Shown here: positions 22,596 to 28,903 of the stretch, in pieces | Numbering within the stretch: position 1 is the stretch's first letter | How the letters are laid out: each line of letters begins with the position of its first letter | Virus record (IMG/VR): IMGVR_UViG_3300024518_003127 | Coordinates: 1 to 39,252 of that record | Length of the DNA: 39,252 bases | DNA from: a virus | Strand: one strand, 5' to 3' | Translations under genes and position numbers: made by a program | Notes under the pieces: model-generated | What the model was told of the DNA's origin: nothing | Databases searched by the model: none | Seen by the model: the letters and a program-made list of their open reading frames with translations, nothing else

Positions 22596-23503
22596 CGACA
22601 GGCAGAATGTCTTTCGAGTGCCCGGACTGCGAAGCCGGGTTCGTGATGGGGACCGTCGAGTACCCTGGCATCTGGACGTGCGACGTCTGCGGGTACGCGG
22701 GCGCGTTTCAGAAGGCCGACAGGCGGACGCCGACCAGACCCCACTACTCGCTTACCAGGGCGGAACGCGAAGACCACGACCGGCAATTCTACGAGACGGC
22801 GGAGAAACACCAGGACTCGCCCATCATGCAGCTCGTGGTCCGTGCTCGGCTCAAGTGGGAGGAGGAACAAGCACGCAACCCGACCCCGGCCACCCCGCGA
22901 CGAAGCCGCGACGACCAGCTCCGCGAGCTTCTACGGATGTCCGGGGTTCATCCGAGCGAGATCGACAAGCTGGCAGGCGCCGGGAACTTCGACCAGAGGT
23001 GGACCCGGCACGCAGTCGAAGCGACCCCGAAGGGGGGCTTGCTCCTGATGGGTCCGGCCGACTCAGGCAAGACCTTCGCCGCATGCCTTGCCATCCTGAC
23101 GCAGTGCTTCGAAGACGTCTCGAAAGAGCTCGCGACCCCCCGGGCCAGAATCTTCCACACGAGCCGCGTCCGGTCCCTCGACTGGAAAGACCCGAGCACT
23201 GCCGCCGTCTTCGAGACCATGCGGACCGTCCGAGTCCTCGTCATCGACGACCTGGGCACCGAGCAGGGCAGTGCACACGCTGGTTGGCTCGGGCGCCTCG
23301 ATGAGGTGATGGACCACCGCTTCCACCGCAAGGGGCTCCGAACCATCGTCACCACCAATGTCCTGGATCCCGCGGTCTTCCGTCGCCGATATGGCGACAG
23401 ACTTTGGCGGCGACTCGGCAAGAAAGCGACCGCCGATGGGATAATTGACGACGCAGGAAACGCCAGTGATATCAAGACTGAAGTCGAAGGCGCGTCGCGG
23501 TAG
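22592..23503 (+). CDS. DnaC-like AAA+ helicase loader with N-terminal zinc finger
   Basis: 303 residues from TTG 22592 (TTGA overlap with the initiator, GGAGGTGGG upstream); ATG 22607 is an alternative. Cys10, 13, 30 and 33 (CPDC...CDVC) form a zinc ribbon. Walker A is GPADSGKT (about 154-161), Walker B VLVIDDLG (about 215-222), and a sensor-like TIVTTNV follows. The combination is that of DnaC/DnaI-type loaders. No replicative helicase gene is present in the window, so it probably loads the host helicase. Confidence 0.75.
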   Translation: MTTGRMSFECPDCEAGFVMGTVEYPGIWTCDVCGYAGAFQKADRRTPTRPHYSLTRAEREDHDRQFYETAEKHQDSPIMQLVVRARLKWEEEQARNPTPATPRRSRDDQLRELLRMSGVHPSEIDKLAGAGNFDQRWTRHAVEATPKGGLLLMGPADSGKTFAACLAILTQCFEDVSKELATPRARIFHTSRVRSLDWKDPSTAAVFETMRTVRVLVIDDLGTEQGSAHAGWLGRLDEVMDHRFHRKGLRTIVTTNVLDPAVFRRRYGDRLWRRLGKKATADGIIDDAGNASDIKTEVEGASR

Positions 23504-23584
23504 TGTCGCTTTGTCGCGTTTCCGTGGTTGACATGTGGGGACAGGAAAGGCACCTGGTAAACAACCCAAACGAAAGGAGACCAC
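23504..23584 (+). promoter_or_regulatory. Intergenic region with a -35-like TTGACA
   Basis: An 81-base gap, long for this genome. It contains TTGACA at 23528-23533 but no convincing -10 hexamer at 16-18 bases. A strong AAAGGAG ribosome-binding site precedes ATG 23585. A promoter for the small-gene cluster is plausible because operon coupling is broken here. Confidence 0.35.
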
Positions 23585-24016
23585 ATGGGCAATTGGAGAT
23601 TCGTCAACATAGAAGGCACCTGCGACCTCTCAGACGTGCCAGCTCTGCGCGCCAGTCTGACGGTCGACCGCGACTACACGGACATGCACGCACTGAGCAA
23701 CACCGGTGGACTCGCCGGCTTGCCTGACTGGTCTGGGGAGCGGATAAGCGCGCAGGGCAACCTTGCGGAACGCGGGTACGATGAGGAGTGCGTCCTGGAG
23801 TGCCTGGAGGGTATCGCGAAAAAGGCCCCGTCTCTCGCTGTAAGGATCCACATGGGCGGCGACAACGAAGGGCGAGAGTGCGTCGCTACGGTTACTCTGG
23901 TGGGTGGCAAGGCGACCGTCGGCAAGCCGGGGGTGGAGACACTTGCCGATGCACCGGACAGTCAGGTGATGGACAACATGCGGACGCAGATGACGCGCCA
24001 GCGGTTGGGCGGTTGA
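23585..24016 (+). CDS. Hypothetical early protein
   Basis: 143 residues, ATG 23585 after AAAGGAG. Not recognised. It looks soluble, mixed alpha/beta, with acidic helices (ERGYDEECVLECLEGIAKKA) and a strand pair (ECVATVTLVGGKATVGKPG). The first gene of a series of small early genes; it has the best ribosome-binding site of the series, suggesting high expression. Confidence 0.65.
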   Translation: MGNWRFVNIEGTCDLSDVPALRASLTVDRDYTDMHALSNTGGLAGLPDWSGERISAQGNLAERGYDEECVLECLEGIAKKAPSLAVRIHMGGDNEGRECVATVTLVGGKATVGKPGVETLADAPDSQVMDNMRTQMTRQRLGG

Positions 24017-24019
24017 CCG

Positions 24020-24265
24020 ATGACTGACCGAGAGATCTGGCGGAAGTACTGCCGCGCGGCCCTGGACACCGGCGACACCGCGATGCTGATGACCGCGGCG
24101 AAGCTGACCAACCGGAACTTTGACGACGTCCGCGCAGGGTCCGCCGCTGCCGTGGCAGACCACCTTCTGGCGTGCGAGCGGGAACGCTTCCCCGGGGTGC
24201 TTCGCCGGGTCTGGCGGAGTTTGAAGCCGGCGGCGAAGCGTGGACGGGAGGAGCGCCGTGGATAG
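24020..24265 (+). CDS. Small helical protein of unknown function
   Basis: 81 residues from ATG 24020. Helical, basic at the C-terminus (VWRSLKPAAKRGREERRG). It contains DREIWRKYCRAALDTGD and a conserved-looking LTNRNFDDVRAG. No known domain recognised. Its stop overlaps the next gene by 8 bases. Confidence 0.55.
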   Translation: MTDREIWRKYCRAALDTGDTAMLMTAAKLTNRNFDDVRAGSAAAVADHLLACERERFPGVLRRVWRSLKPAAKRGREERRG

Positions 24266-24554
24266 CAGGAGTGCACACGACGACGCCGTGCCGCTGGTGG
24301 TGACATGCCTCGCTGATGTTCCGATCGGCAGTGAGATCGGCGAGTGGCTTCTTCTGGGATACTCGCCAGGCGAGGCGGCCTTGATAAACAAAGGTGCCCG
24401 CGAGGAGCGCGACGAGATTGTTAAGTGGCTACGAGAGACGGCGGCCGAGGATTCGCGGCTAAGCCAGTCGCTCGGGATCAGTGACGTGCTCCATGTCGTC
24501 GCCGACTTCATCGGTAGACGCAAGGGTAGTGGGCCCGTGAAGGACCAGGCGTGA
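24258..24554 (+). CDS. Small protein of unknown function
   Basis: 98 residues from GTG 24258, with GGGAGGAG upstream. Acidic and helical (GAREERDEIVKWLRETAAED). No membrane helix. The stop overlaps GTG 24551. Function not recognised. Confidence 0.55.
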   Translation: MDSRSAHDDAVPLVVTCLADVPIGSEIGEWLLLGYSPGEAALINKGAREERDEIVKWLRETAAEDSRLSQSLGISDVLHVVADFIGRRKGSGPVKDQA

Positions 24555-24724
24555 CTGAGCTAGGCCCCGCCGTCGGCAGCATGCACGCGAACACCGAGTA
24601 CCTCGCGCGGCTCCGTCGCCAGCTCCGCCGCGCCGAGTTCGCGATCGGGCTGCTGGTCCTCGGGCTCTTCGGGTCGTTCGCGTGCGGGTGGCTGTGGGGC
24701 GTGGCTTGCGGAGGTGCGCTGTGA
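24551..24724 (+). CDS. 57-residue membrane protein
   Basis: A short gene from GTG 24551 (GTGA) to TGA 24722-24724. The N-terminal half is charged (EYLARLRRQLRRAEF). Then comes one membrane helix, about residues 31-54 (AIGLLVLGLFGSFACGWLWG). The overlap with both neighbours by four bases supports it. It belongs to a row of similar tiny membrane proteins. Confidence 0.5.
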   Translation: MTELGPAVGSMHANTEYLARLRRQLRRAEFAIGLLVLGLFGSFACGWLWGVACGGAL

Positions 24725-25185
24725 GCAGGATTCTTTCCGCTTTGCGCGACGCGGCGGACAGGGCGCACGGGACCGACGAATACGAGGGTCTGGTCTCCGC
24801 AATCGAGATCACCGAAGGCATTGCCGCGGAGATGCAAAAGGGCGCGGTTATGCGCGCTCTGGCGATGCTTGTGCGCATGGCATGCGAGCACGACGACGAC
24901 CATCGCGGCGACGCGATGCGCGCGGCGTGTGTTGCGGGCCGTGACGAATACGACGCGATGCGCGCGCAGCTCGGCGCGTGGCTCGACGTGCGGCGCAGTC
25001 TCCCGCCGATAGGAACCGCCGTGCTGGGGCACCGCGACGGTTGGATCGACGTGGTGGCGCGCGGCGCGGACGGCGGATTTTTCTGCGCCAGCGAAGACGA
25101 CAAGGTGATGGTGTCACACTGGCGACCGCTGCCAGATCCGCCCGAGTGTGGCGCGGGAATGCGGGACCGAGGGGGTGCGCTGTGA
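24721..25185 (+). CDS. DUF551-containing protein
   Basis: 154 residues from GTG 24721. The first 90 residues are helical (SALRDAADRAHGTDEYEGLV, MQKGAVMRALAMLVRMACEH). The C-terminal part GHRDGWIDVVARGADGGFFC then VSHWRPLPDPPE matches DUF551, a small domain common in phage proteins with a conserved 'HW.PLP.PP' end. The function of DUF551 is unknown. GTGA overlaps on both sides. Confidence 0.65.
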   Translation: MSRILSALRDAADRAHGTDEYEGLVSAIEITEGIAAEMQKGAVMRALAMLVRMACEHDDDHRGDAMRAACVAGRDEYDAMRAQLGAWLDVRRSLPPIGTAVLGHRDGWIDVVARGADGGFFCASEDDKVMVSHWRPLPDPPECGAGMRDRGGAL

Positions 25186-25367
25186 ACCCTGACGATCTAG
25201 AAATCCGCCTGCAGGAGATCGAGGAAGAGCTCGCGGAGTGCCACGAGACGATCGCCCATCTCTGCAGGGACCTGCATTGCACGCGCATGGCGCAGCGGGC
25301 CGTGTCTTTGGTCGGCGTGACCCTTCTGATCGCAGCCTGTCTAGGCGCCGCGTTGGGTGCGCTGTGA
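25182..25367 (+). CDS. 61-residue membrane protein with N-terminal coiled coil
   Basis: GTG 25182 to TGA 25365-25367. The acidic helix LEIRLQEIEEELAECHETIA could form a coiled coil. A C-terminal membrane helix follows (AVSLVGVTLLIAACLGAALG). Four-base overlaps with both neighbours. Its architecture is the reverse of the 57-residue protein two genes upstream only in charge; both would sit in the inner membrane. Confidence 0.5.
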   Translation: MNPDDLEIRLQEIEEELAECHETIAHLCRDLHCTRMAQRAVSLVGVTLLIAACLGAALGAL

Positions 25368-25471
25368 ACGCGGGCGGCATGGGGTCGCCTGTTGGGTCGG
25401 GGCACGTTTTGCTCTTGCTTGGGTGCGGTGTGCCCCGACTCCTTAACCTCAAGACTGGGAGACGCCGATGA
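25364..25471 (+). CDS. Possible 35-residue peptide
   Basis: GTG 25364 (GTGA) to TGA 25469-25471. The sequence contains VLLLLGCGVP, a short hydrophobic stretch with a lipobox-like LLGC, and a basic end. Coding status rests only on exact overlap with both neighbours; otherwise this is a 100-base gap. Confidence 0.3.
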   Translation: MNAGGMGSPVGSGHVLLLLGCGVPRLLNLKTGRRR

Positions 25472-25647
25472 TCGCGCACCCGTGGCAGTTCCGAAGTAAG
25501 CGCCAGCCGTACGGGTTCCGCGCTGCCGTCCGAGACGCGAACCGGGCCGCCGAGCTCCGCGCATGGGGCGCGGTCGGGTTCGCTGTGCTCGTGGTCTGCG
25601 GCGCTGTGATGGCACTTTGGGTTTGCTCGGACGGACTGCGGCTATGA
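25468..25647 (+). CDS. 59-residue membrane protein
   Basis: ATG 25468 (ATGA overlap) to TGA 25645-25647. A basic N-terminal half (QFRSKRQPYGFRAAVRDANR) is followed by one membrane helix (AVGFAVLVVCGAVMALWVC). Positive-inside charge predicts a cytoplasmic N-terminus. A member of the tiny membrane protein row; function unknown. Confidence 0.5.
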   Translation: MIAHPWQFRSKRQPYGFRAAVRDANRAAELRAWGAVGFAVLVVCGAVMALWVCSDGLRL

Positions 25648-25895
25648 CAACGACAGGGGATAACGTGAACGAGAATCCGAAGCGAGAAGACCCGACCAGC
25701 GCGCCGGCCGCGTGGCTCCGTACGAACGTGGGCGACGTGTTCACGGTCAGCGGGGTGCAATGCCGACTCGCGCACGTGAACGGCGGGAAGCGCCGGCTGA
25801 CTCTCGACGTGCTGGGCGACGTCCCCATGCCCATCGGGCGGACGGCCTTCGCGGAGCGCATGAAGAGCGGCGCGTTGAAGAAGGCGGAAGCGTGA
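25644..25895 (+). CDS. Small beta-rich protein of unknown function
   Basis: 83 residues from ATG 25644 (ATGA overlap). Residues 23-60 (AAWLRTNVGDVFTVSGVQCR, then RRLTLDVLGDVPMP) look like an SH3-like barrel or similar beta structure. Basic C-terminus. No family recognised. Confidence 0.5.
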   Translation: MTTTGDNVNENPKREDPTSAPAAWLRTNVGDVFTVSGVQCRLAHVNGGKRRLTLDVLGDVPMPIGRTAFAERMKSGALKKAEA

Positions 25896-26146
25896 GCCGG
25901 TGCAATGTCAGCTCCAGGGTGAACACCGACGAGATCGGCGATCTGTATGTGGACGACGACGACGGTTGTCCTGTGATGCTTTGCTATGTCGATGTGCCGG
26001 GGTGGGTCGGGATACGGCTCGACACAGGGCGCCAGCGAGACGGTCAGGAGCACGGGGCGAACGATGGGCCGGCGCTCAAAGGGTTGCGTAAGCTGGCCCC
26101 TGGAGACTCCGTGAAGATAACTCAGACAGTGGGCGGTGACGGATGA
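25892..26146 (+). CDS. Small acidic protein of unknown function
   Basis: 84 residues from GTG 25892 (GTGA). Beta-rich start (EIGDLYVDDDDGCPVMLCYV) and a C-terminal LRKLAPGDSVKITQTVGGDG. No family recognised. The stop overlaps ATG 26143. Confidence 0.45.
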   Translation: MSRCNVSSRVNTDEIGDLYVDDDDGCPVMLCYVDVPGWVGIRLDTGRQRDGQEHGANDGPALKGLRKLAPGDSVKITQTVGGDG

Positions 26147-26287
26147 CTCCGGACAAAGCAAAGGCAAAGCTGTTCGCCATGTTCGTGCTCGTCGTTTCGT
26201 GTCCCATGCACCATGCTCTTCGCGAGTTACGACGTAGGCGGCGGCTTCATCGACGCGGTGCTTGCGCTGTTCGGGATGGAGCGATGA
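26143..26287 (+). pseudogene. Small membrane protein gene with an apparent +1 frameshift
   Basis: ATG 26143 is coupled to the upstream stop, and TGA 26285-26287 is coupled to the next ATG (26284), but the two lie in different frames. Read with one base skipped at the CCC of 26203-26205, the product is 47 residues: MTPDKAKAKLFAMFVLVVSC, then PCTMLFASYDVGGG and FIDAVLALFGMER. This is a coherent membrane-type peptide. Without the shift the frame turns into an Arg-rich stretch (RELRRRRRLHRRG) and runs into the MazG-like gene. A sequencing indel in a C-run, a real mutation or programmed shifting are all possible. Confidence 0.5.
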
Positions 26288-26970
26288 CACCACCAACCAG
26301 GACATCCAACGCGCTTTACTTCGGGTTCATGCTCGGAATCAGCTGCGCCGCGCTTCCCGCAACAGAGGGGCTCCCGCACTGGGCGAGGTCGTTCGGGGCC
26401 GCGGTCTGTGTGGCGGTGCTACTGGTCGCGGCGTGGAAGGCGAAACAGGAAGACGAGGCCATGGGACGTAAGTCCGCGCTGGAGCGCAAGGCTCTCAATA
26501 TATGGAAGAGCGCTGGCGACTGGTTTCAGATGGTCCTGGAGTTCAACCGCGCGATCGGCGCGCACATCGAGCCGGATACGTCGAACCTTCCGCCGCCAGA
26601 GGTTCGTCTTCTACGGGTTAGACTACTGATTGAGGAAATGGCCGAAACCTTCGACGCCATGGCCGGCGAGCGCCTATCGGAGGTGTGGGCGGAAATGGCG
26701 GTCGAAAAGTTCGCATCGTTTGGCGTCGAGTATCCGCACCCGAAGGACATCGAGGGTATTGCAGACGGGCTCGCGGATCTGATCGTGGTCGCCATCGGCA
26801 CCGCCCAGGCGTACGGCATCGACCTGCGCCCCGTCTTCGATGAAGTCCACGCGGCGAACATGCGCAAGCTCGACGGGCCCAAGCGCGCGGACGGGAAGCA
26901 GTTGAAGCCGGAAGGGTGGAAGGGGCCGGATATTCGTGCGGCGCTCGACCGCGGGGAGAATCTGGCGTGA
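26284..26970 (+). CDS. MazG-like NTP pyrophosphohydrolase with N-terminal membrane segments
   Basis: 228 residues from ATG 26284 (ATGA). Residues about 10-28 and 36-54 are hydrophobic (LYFGFMLGISCAALPA; FGAAVCVAVLLVAAW). From about residue 80 a MazG/HisE-type all-alpha domain follows: DWFQMVLEFNRAIGAH, RLLIEEMAETFDAMA (metal-binding Glu pair), IADGLADLIVVAIGTAQAYG (Asp), EVHAANMRKLDGPKRADGKQ, PEGWKGPDI. The enzyme would hydrolyse non-standard or alarmone nucleotides. An internal ATG 26461 preceded by GAGG could produce the soluble domain alone; fusion to membrane helices is unusual. Confidence 0.65.
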   Translation: MTPPTRTSNALYFGFMLGISCAALPATEGLPHWARSFGAAVCVAVLLVAAWKAKQEDEAMGRKSALERKALNIWKSAGDWFQMVLEFNRAIGAHIEPDTSNLPPPEVRLLRVRLLIEEMAETFDAMAGERLSEVWAEMAVEKFASFGVEYPHPKDIEGIADGLADLIVVAIGTAQAYGIDLRPVFDEVHAANMRKLDGPKRADGKQLKPEGWKGPDIRAALDRGENLA

Positions 26971-27176
26971 GAGCATGGGTGCTAGAGTGGGGAGGGATGA
27001 AGGCAGTCTATCGCGCCGAGACTCTTGGTCGAGCCCGGTACGCCGCAGCCATGTCCATATCAGAGTTTTTCGGGGTGACCGTGGGCCAAGCGCTGGTTGA
27101 GATGAAATGCAGGAGGACGCCACAAGACGATGGGCTTGGCCCAGGGCATGTACCCGAACACGTAAGGGCGGGATGA
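26967..27176 (+). CDS. Small protein of unknown function
   Basis: 69 residues from GTG 26967 (GTGA overlap), or 59 from ATG 26997. Contains KAVYRAETLGRARYAAAMSI and FFGVTVGQALVEMKCRR, resembling a short helical DNA-binding or adaptor fold, but no family is recognised. The stop overlaps the resolvase start. Confidence 0.45.
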   Translation: MRAWVLEWGGMKAVYRAETLGRARYAAAMSISEFFGVTVGQALVEMKCRRTPQDDGLGPGHVPEHVRAG

Positions 27177-27544
27177 GAGTGATCGCGTTCACTGTTCCCG
27201 GCCACCCGTCGGGCTACTACTCGCAGGGGCGAGGCCGCGAGAATCTGCGGGCCAAGCGCTACCATGCGTGGTGCCGGCGCGTGCGGGACTTCGCGATCAT
27301 GGCGGGCGTGCAACTACCGTTGACCTCGTCTCGCGAGCACCAGCTGATAGTGACCACGCGCGCCTACTACTACGACGGCAACCATCACGACCCAGAAAAC
27401 ACGCAAAAAGGAGTCTGTGATGCGCTATTCTATGGGGGTAAGGGGCGGCCCCGCGGCTCGGACAAGCACGTCGGGGGGTCGTACTCTCCGCCTTTGTACG
27501 ACAAAGAAAACCCACGAGTTGAAGTGGAAATTATGGAGGCATGA
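27173..27544 (+). CDS. RusA-like Holliday junction resolvase
   Basis: 123 residues from ATG 27173. The N-terminal strand IAFTVPGHPSGYYSQGRG, then HHDPENTQKGVCDALFY and SDKHVGGSY, follow the RusA layout. The Asp residues in the D-P-E-N-T-x-K-x-x-x-D-A-L motif and the later S-D-K-H-V are the expected metal-binding set. It would resolve branched replication or recombination intermediates before packaging. ATGA overlaps at both ends. Confidence 0.7.
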   Translation: MRVIAFTVPGHPSGYYSQGRGRENLRAKRYHAWCRRVRDFAIMAGVQLPLTSSREHQLIVTTRAYYYDGNHHDPENTQKGVCDALFYGGKGRPRGSDKHVGGSYSPPLYDKENPRVEVEIMEA

Positions 27545-28035
27545 CCGAGATGACAAAGGCACAGACAGAGGTCGAAGCGGCGCTCGAACGGAAGGCGAAG
27601 GCGGACGCTGACAGGGCGACCGCAGACGCAGCGAAGAAGCACGCGGAGGAGGCCAGGGATCAACGCGAGCTCGCAGCCAAGGCGCGCGCCGAGGTGACCG
27701 CGTCGCTGGCGAAAGAGTCCGAGGCGCAGGCCGTCAGGGACGAATCACGGATGGCGAAGACGGAGGCGCACGACAAAGCGCTGGCGGTCCAGGCGGAGGC
27801 CAGGGCGGACGCGGTGAAGAAGGAAGACTTCCTGCGGGCATACATCGGCAACGGGAAGACCGACGCCGCGGGTGCGGCAGTGGTCGCCGGGTACGGCGCC
27901 GTCGACGCCGAGCAGGTAGCCCGTAAACTCATGGATGACCCGGGCGTGAAAGCGGCCCTGGTGATCGATGCGGCCCAGGAGGAGGCCCGGGAGAAGGCGA
28001 AAGCGAAGGACGAAGCGGAGGCGGCAGGAGAATGA
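27541..28035 (+). CDS. Coiled-coil protein with a small-terminase-type HTH
   Basis: 164 residues from ATG 27541. Residues 1-95 are an alanine/glutamate-rich coiled coil. Residues 97-140 (FLRAYIGNGKTDAAGAAVVA, then GYGAVDAEQVARKLMDDPGV) closely resemble the N-terminal helix-turn-helix of the next protein; I count about 21 of 44 positions identical. The end is acidic (EEAREKAKAKDEAEAAGE). It is probably a duplicate of the small terminase DNA-binding domain fused to a coiled coil. It may help packaging or regulate it. Confidence 0.6.
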   Translation: MTEMTKAQTEVEAALERKAKADADRATADAAKKHAEEARDQRELAAKARAEVTASLAKESEAQAVRDESRMAKTEAHDKALAVQAEARADAVKKEDFLRAYIGNGKTDAAGAAVVAGYGAVDAEQVARKLMDDPGVKAALVIDAAQEEAREKAKAKDEAEAAGE

Positions 28036-28493
28036 ACGAGCGGCAGCGCGCCTTCGTCCGGGCTCACCTTGCCAACGGTAAGAGCAACGCCACAGCTGCG
28101 GCGATAGCGGCCGGCTATAGCGCGAAGGCGGCACGGCAGCAGGCTCACAAGCTACTCCAGAATCCCGAGATCGTGGCGGCGATCGATAGCGTCGTTGAGA
28201 TCGCCGTCTCCGACGAAGAGGTGATGGAGCAGATCGAACTGATGCGCTGGTGGTCCCACGTCGTCAGGACTGGGGAGCGACCGGTCACGCGTAAGCTCGG
28301 GCCCGGAGACTTCGCGAGCGCAGCCGAGTACGTGCAATATCTCGACGCCTTGCAGCTCGATTCGATGAAGGCGTCCGAGAATCTGGGGAAGGCGCTGGAG
28401 ATGTTCAGCCACAACCATAAGGTCGACATCGACGCGGACGGGGTCCAGCTTCAGATCGTCATCCCTGCGAACGGGTCGGAGATAGACGTATGA
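28032..28493 (+). CDS. terS: Terminase small subunit
   Basis: 153 residues from ATG 28032 (overlaps the upstream stop). Residues 1-50 (NERQRAFVRAHLANGKSNAT, AAAIAAGYSAKAARQQAHKL) are the terminase_2 helix-turn-helix with the 'AGYS' signature. The rest is helical with an oligomerisation region (VSDEEVMEQIELMRWWSHVV) and a C-terminal beta strand (VQLQIVIPANGSEI), likely the segment contacting the large subunit. It recognises phage DNA for packaging. One small gene separates it from the large subunit. Confidence 0.75.
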   Translation: MNERQRAFVRAHLANGKSNATAAAIAAGYSAKAARQQAHKLLQNPEIVAAIDSVVEIAVSDEEVMEQIELMRWWSHVVRTGERPVTRKLGPGDFASAAEYVQYLDALQLDSMKASENLGKALEMFSHNHKVDIDADGVQLQIVIPANGSEIDV

Positions 28494-28900
28494 CGAACGA
28501 GGAGTGGATCGCGCTCGGGCGGCGAGCGGTGGCGTGCAAGGGTTGGCGGTGGGAGCCGGGGATGCTTTGCGCCTGGGAGTCTGTGCGTGTCGAGGAAGGC
28601 GGGCGCGTGGGTGACCGCCTGTATATCATCGGTCACGGATCGAACGGACACGTCGATCGTGTCGCGGATTCGCGGTTCGACATTCCAGGCCTCTCCGACC
28701 CCGCGACACTGGGCTGTCTTCTGTCGCTGGTGCGCGGGGCATGGGGTGACGCGATGCTGTCGCCCAGCGTGTTCGCGGTCAACAAGCAGGGCGCGGCGGT
28801 CGAGTGGACGGTGATGGGTGTGGAGCGCGGTGGCGCCTTCACTGTCTACGGCGCCACCGAAGCCGAAGCGCTCGTCGCGGCGCTGGAGAAAGCACCCTGA
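28490..28900 (+). CDS. Hypothetical protein between the terminase subunits
   Basis: 136 residues from ATG 28490 (ATGA overlap). Contains CKGWRWEPGMLCAWE, then GLSDPATLGCLLSLVRGAWGD and GATEAEALVAALEKAP. This pattern ('P.l.DpaTlGCLl.LVR.aw') is common in small phage proteins of unknown function. No membrane segment. Its place inside the packaging module may be incidental. Confidence 0.6.
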   Translation: MTNEEWIALGRRAVACKGWRWEPGMLCAWESVRVEEGGRVGDRLYIIGHGSNGHVDRVADSRFDIPGLSDPATLGCLLSLVRGAWGDAMLSPSVFAVNKQGAAVEWTVMGVERGGAFTVYGATEAEALVAALEKAP

Positions 28901-28903
28901 CCA

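Noticed and set aside
24848-26305. A 485-codon minus-strand open frame opposite the small early genes
   Set aside because: Arg/Pro/Ser-rich with no domain, and the plus-strand frames are coupled by precise stop/start overlaps including DUF551 and other coherent sequences.
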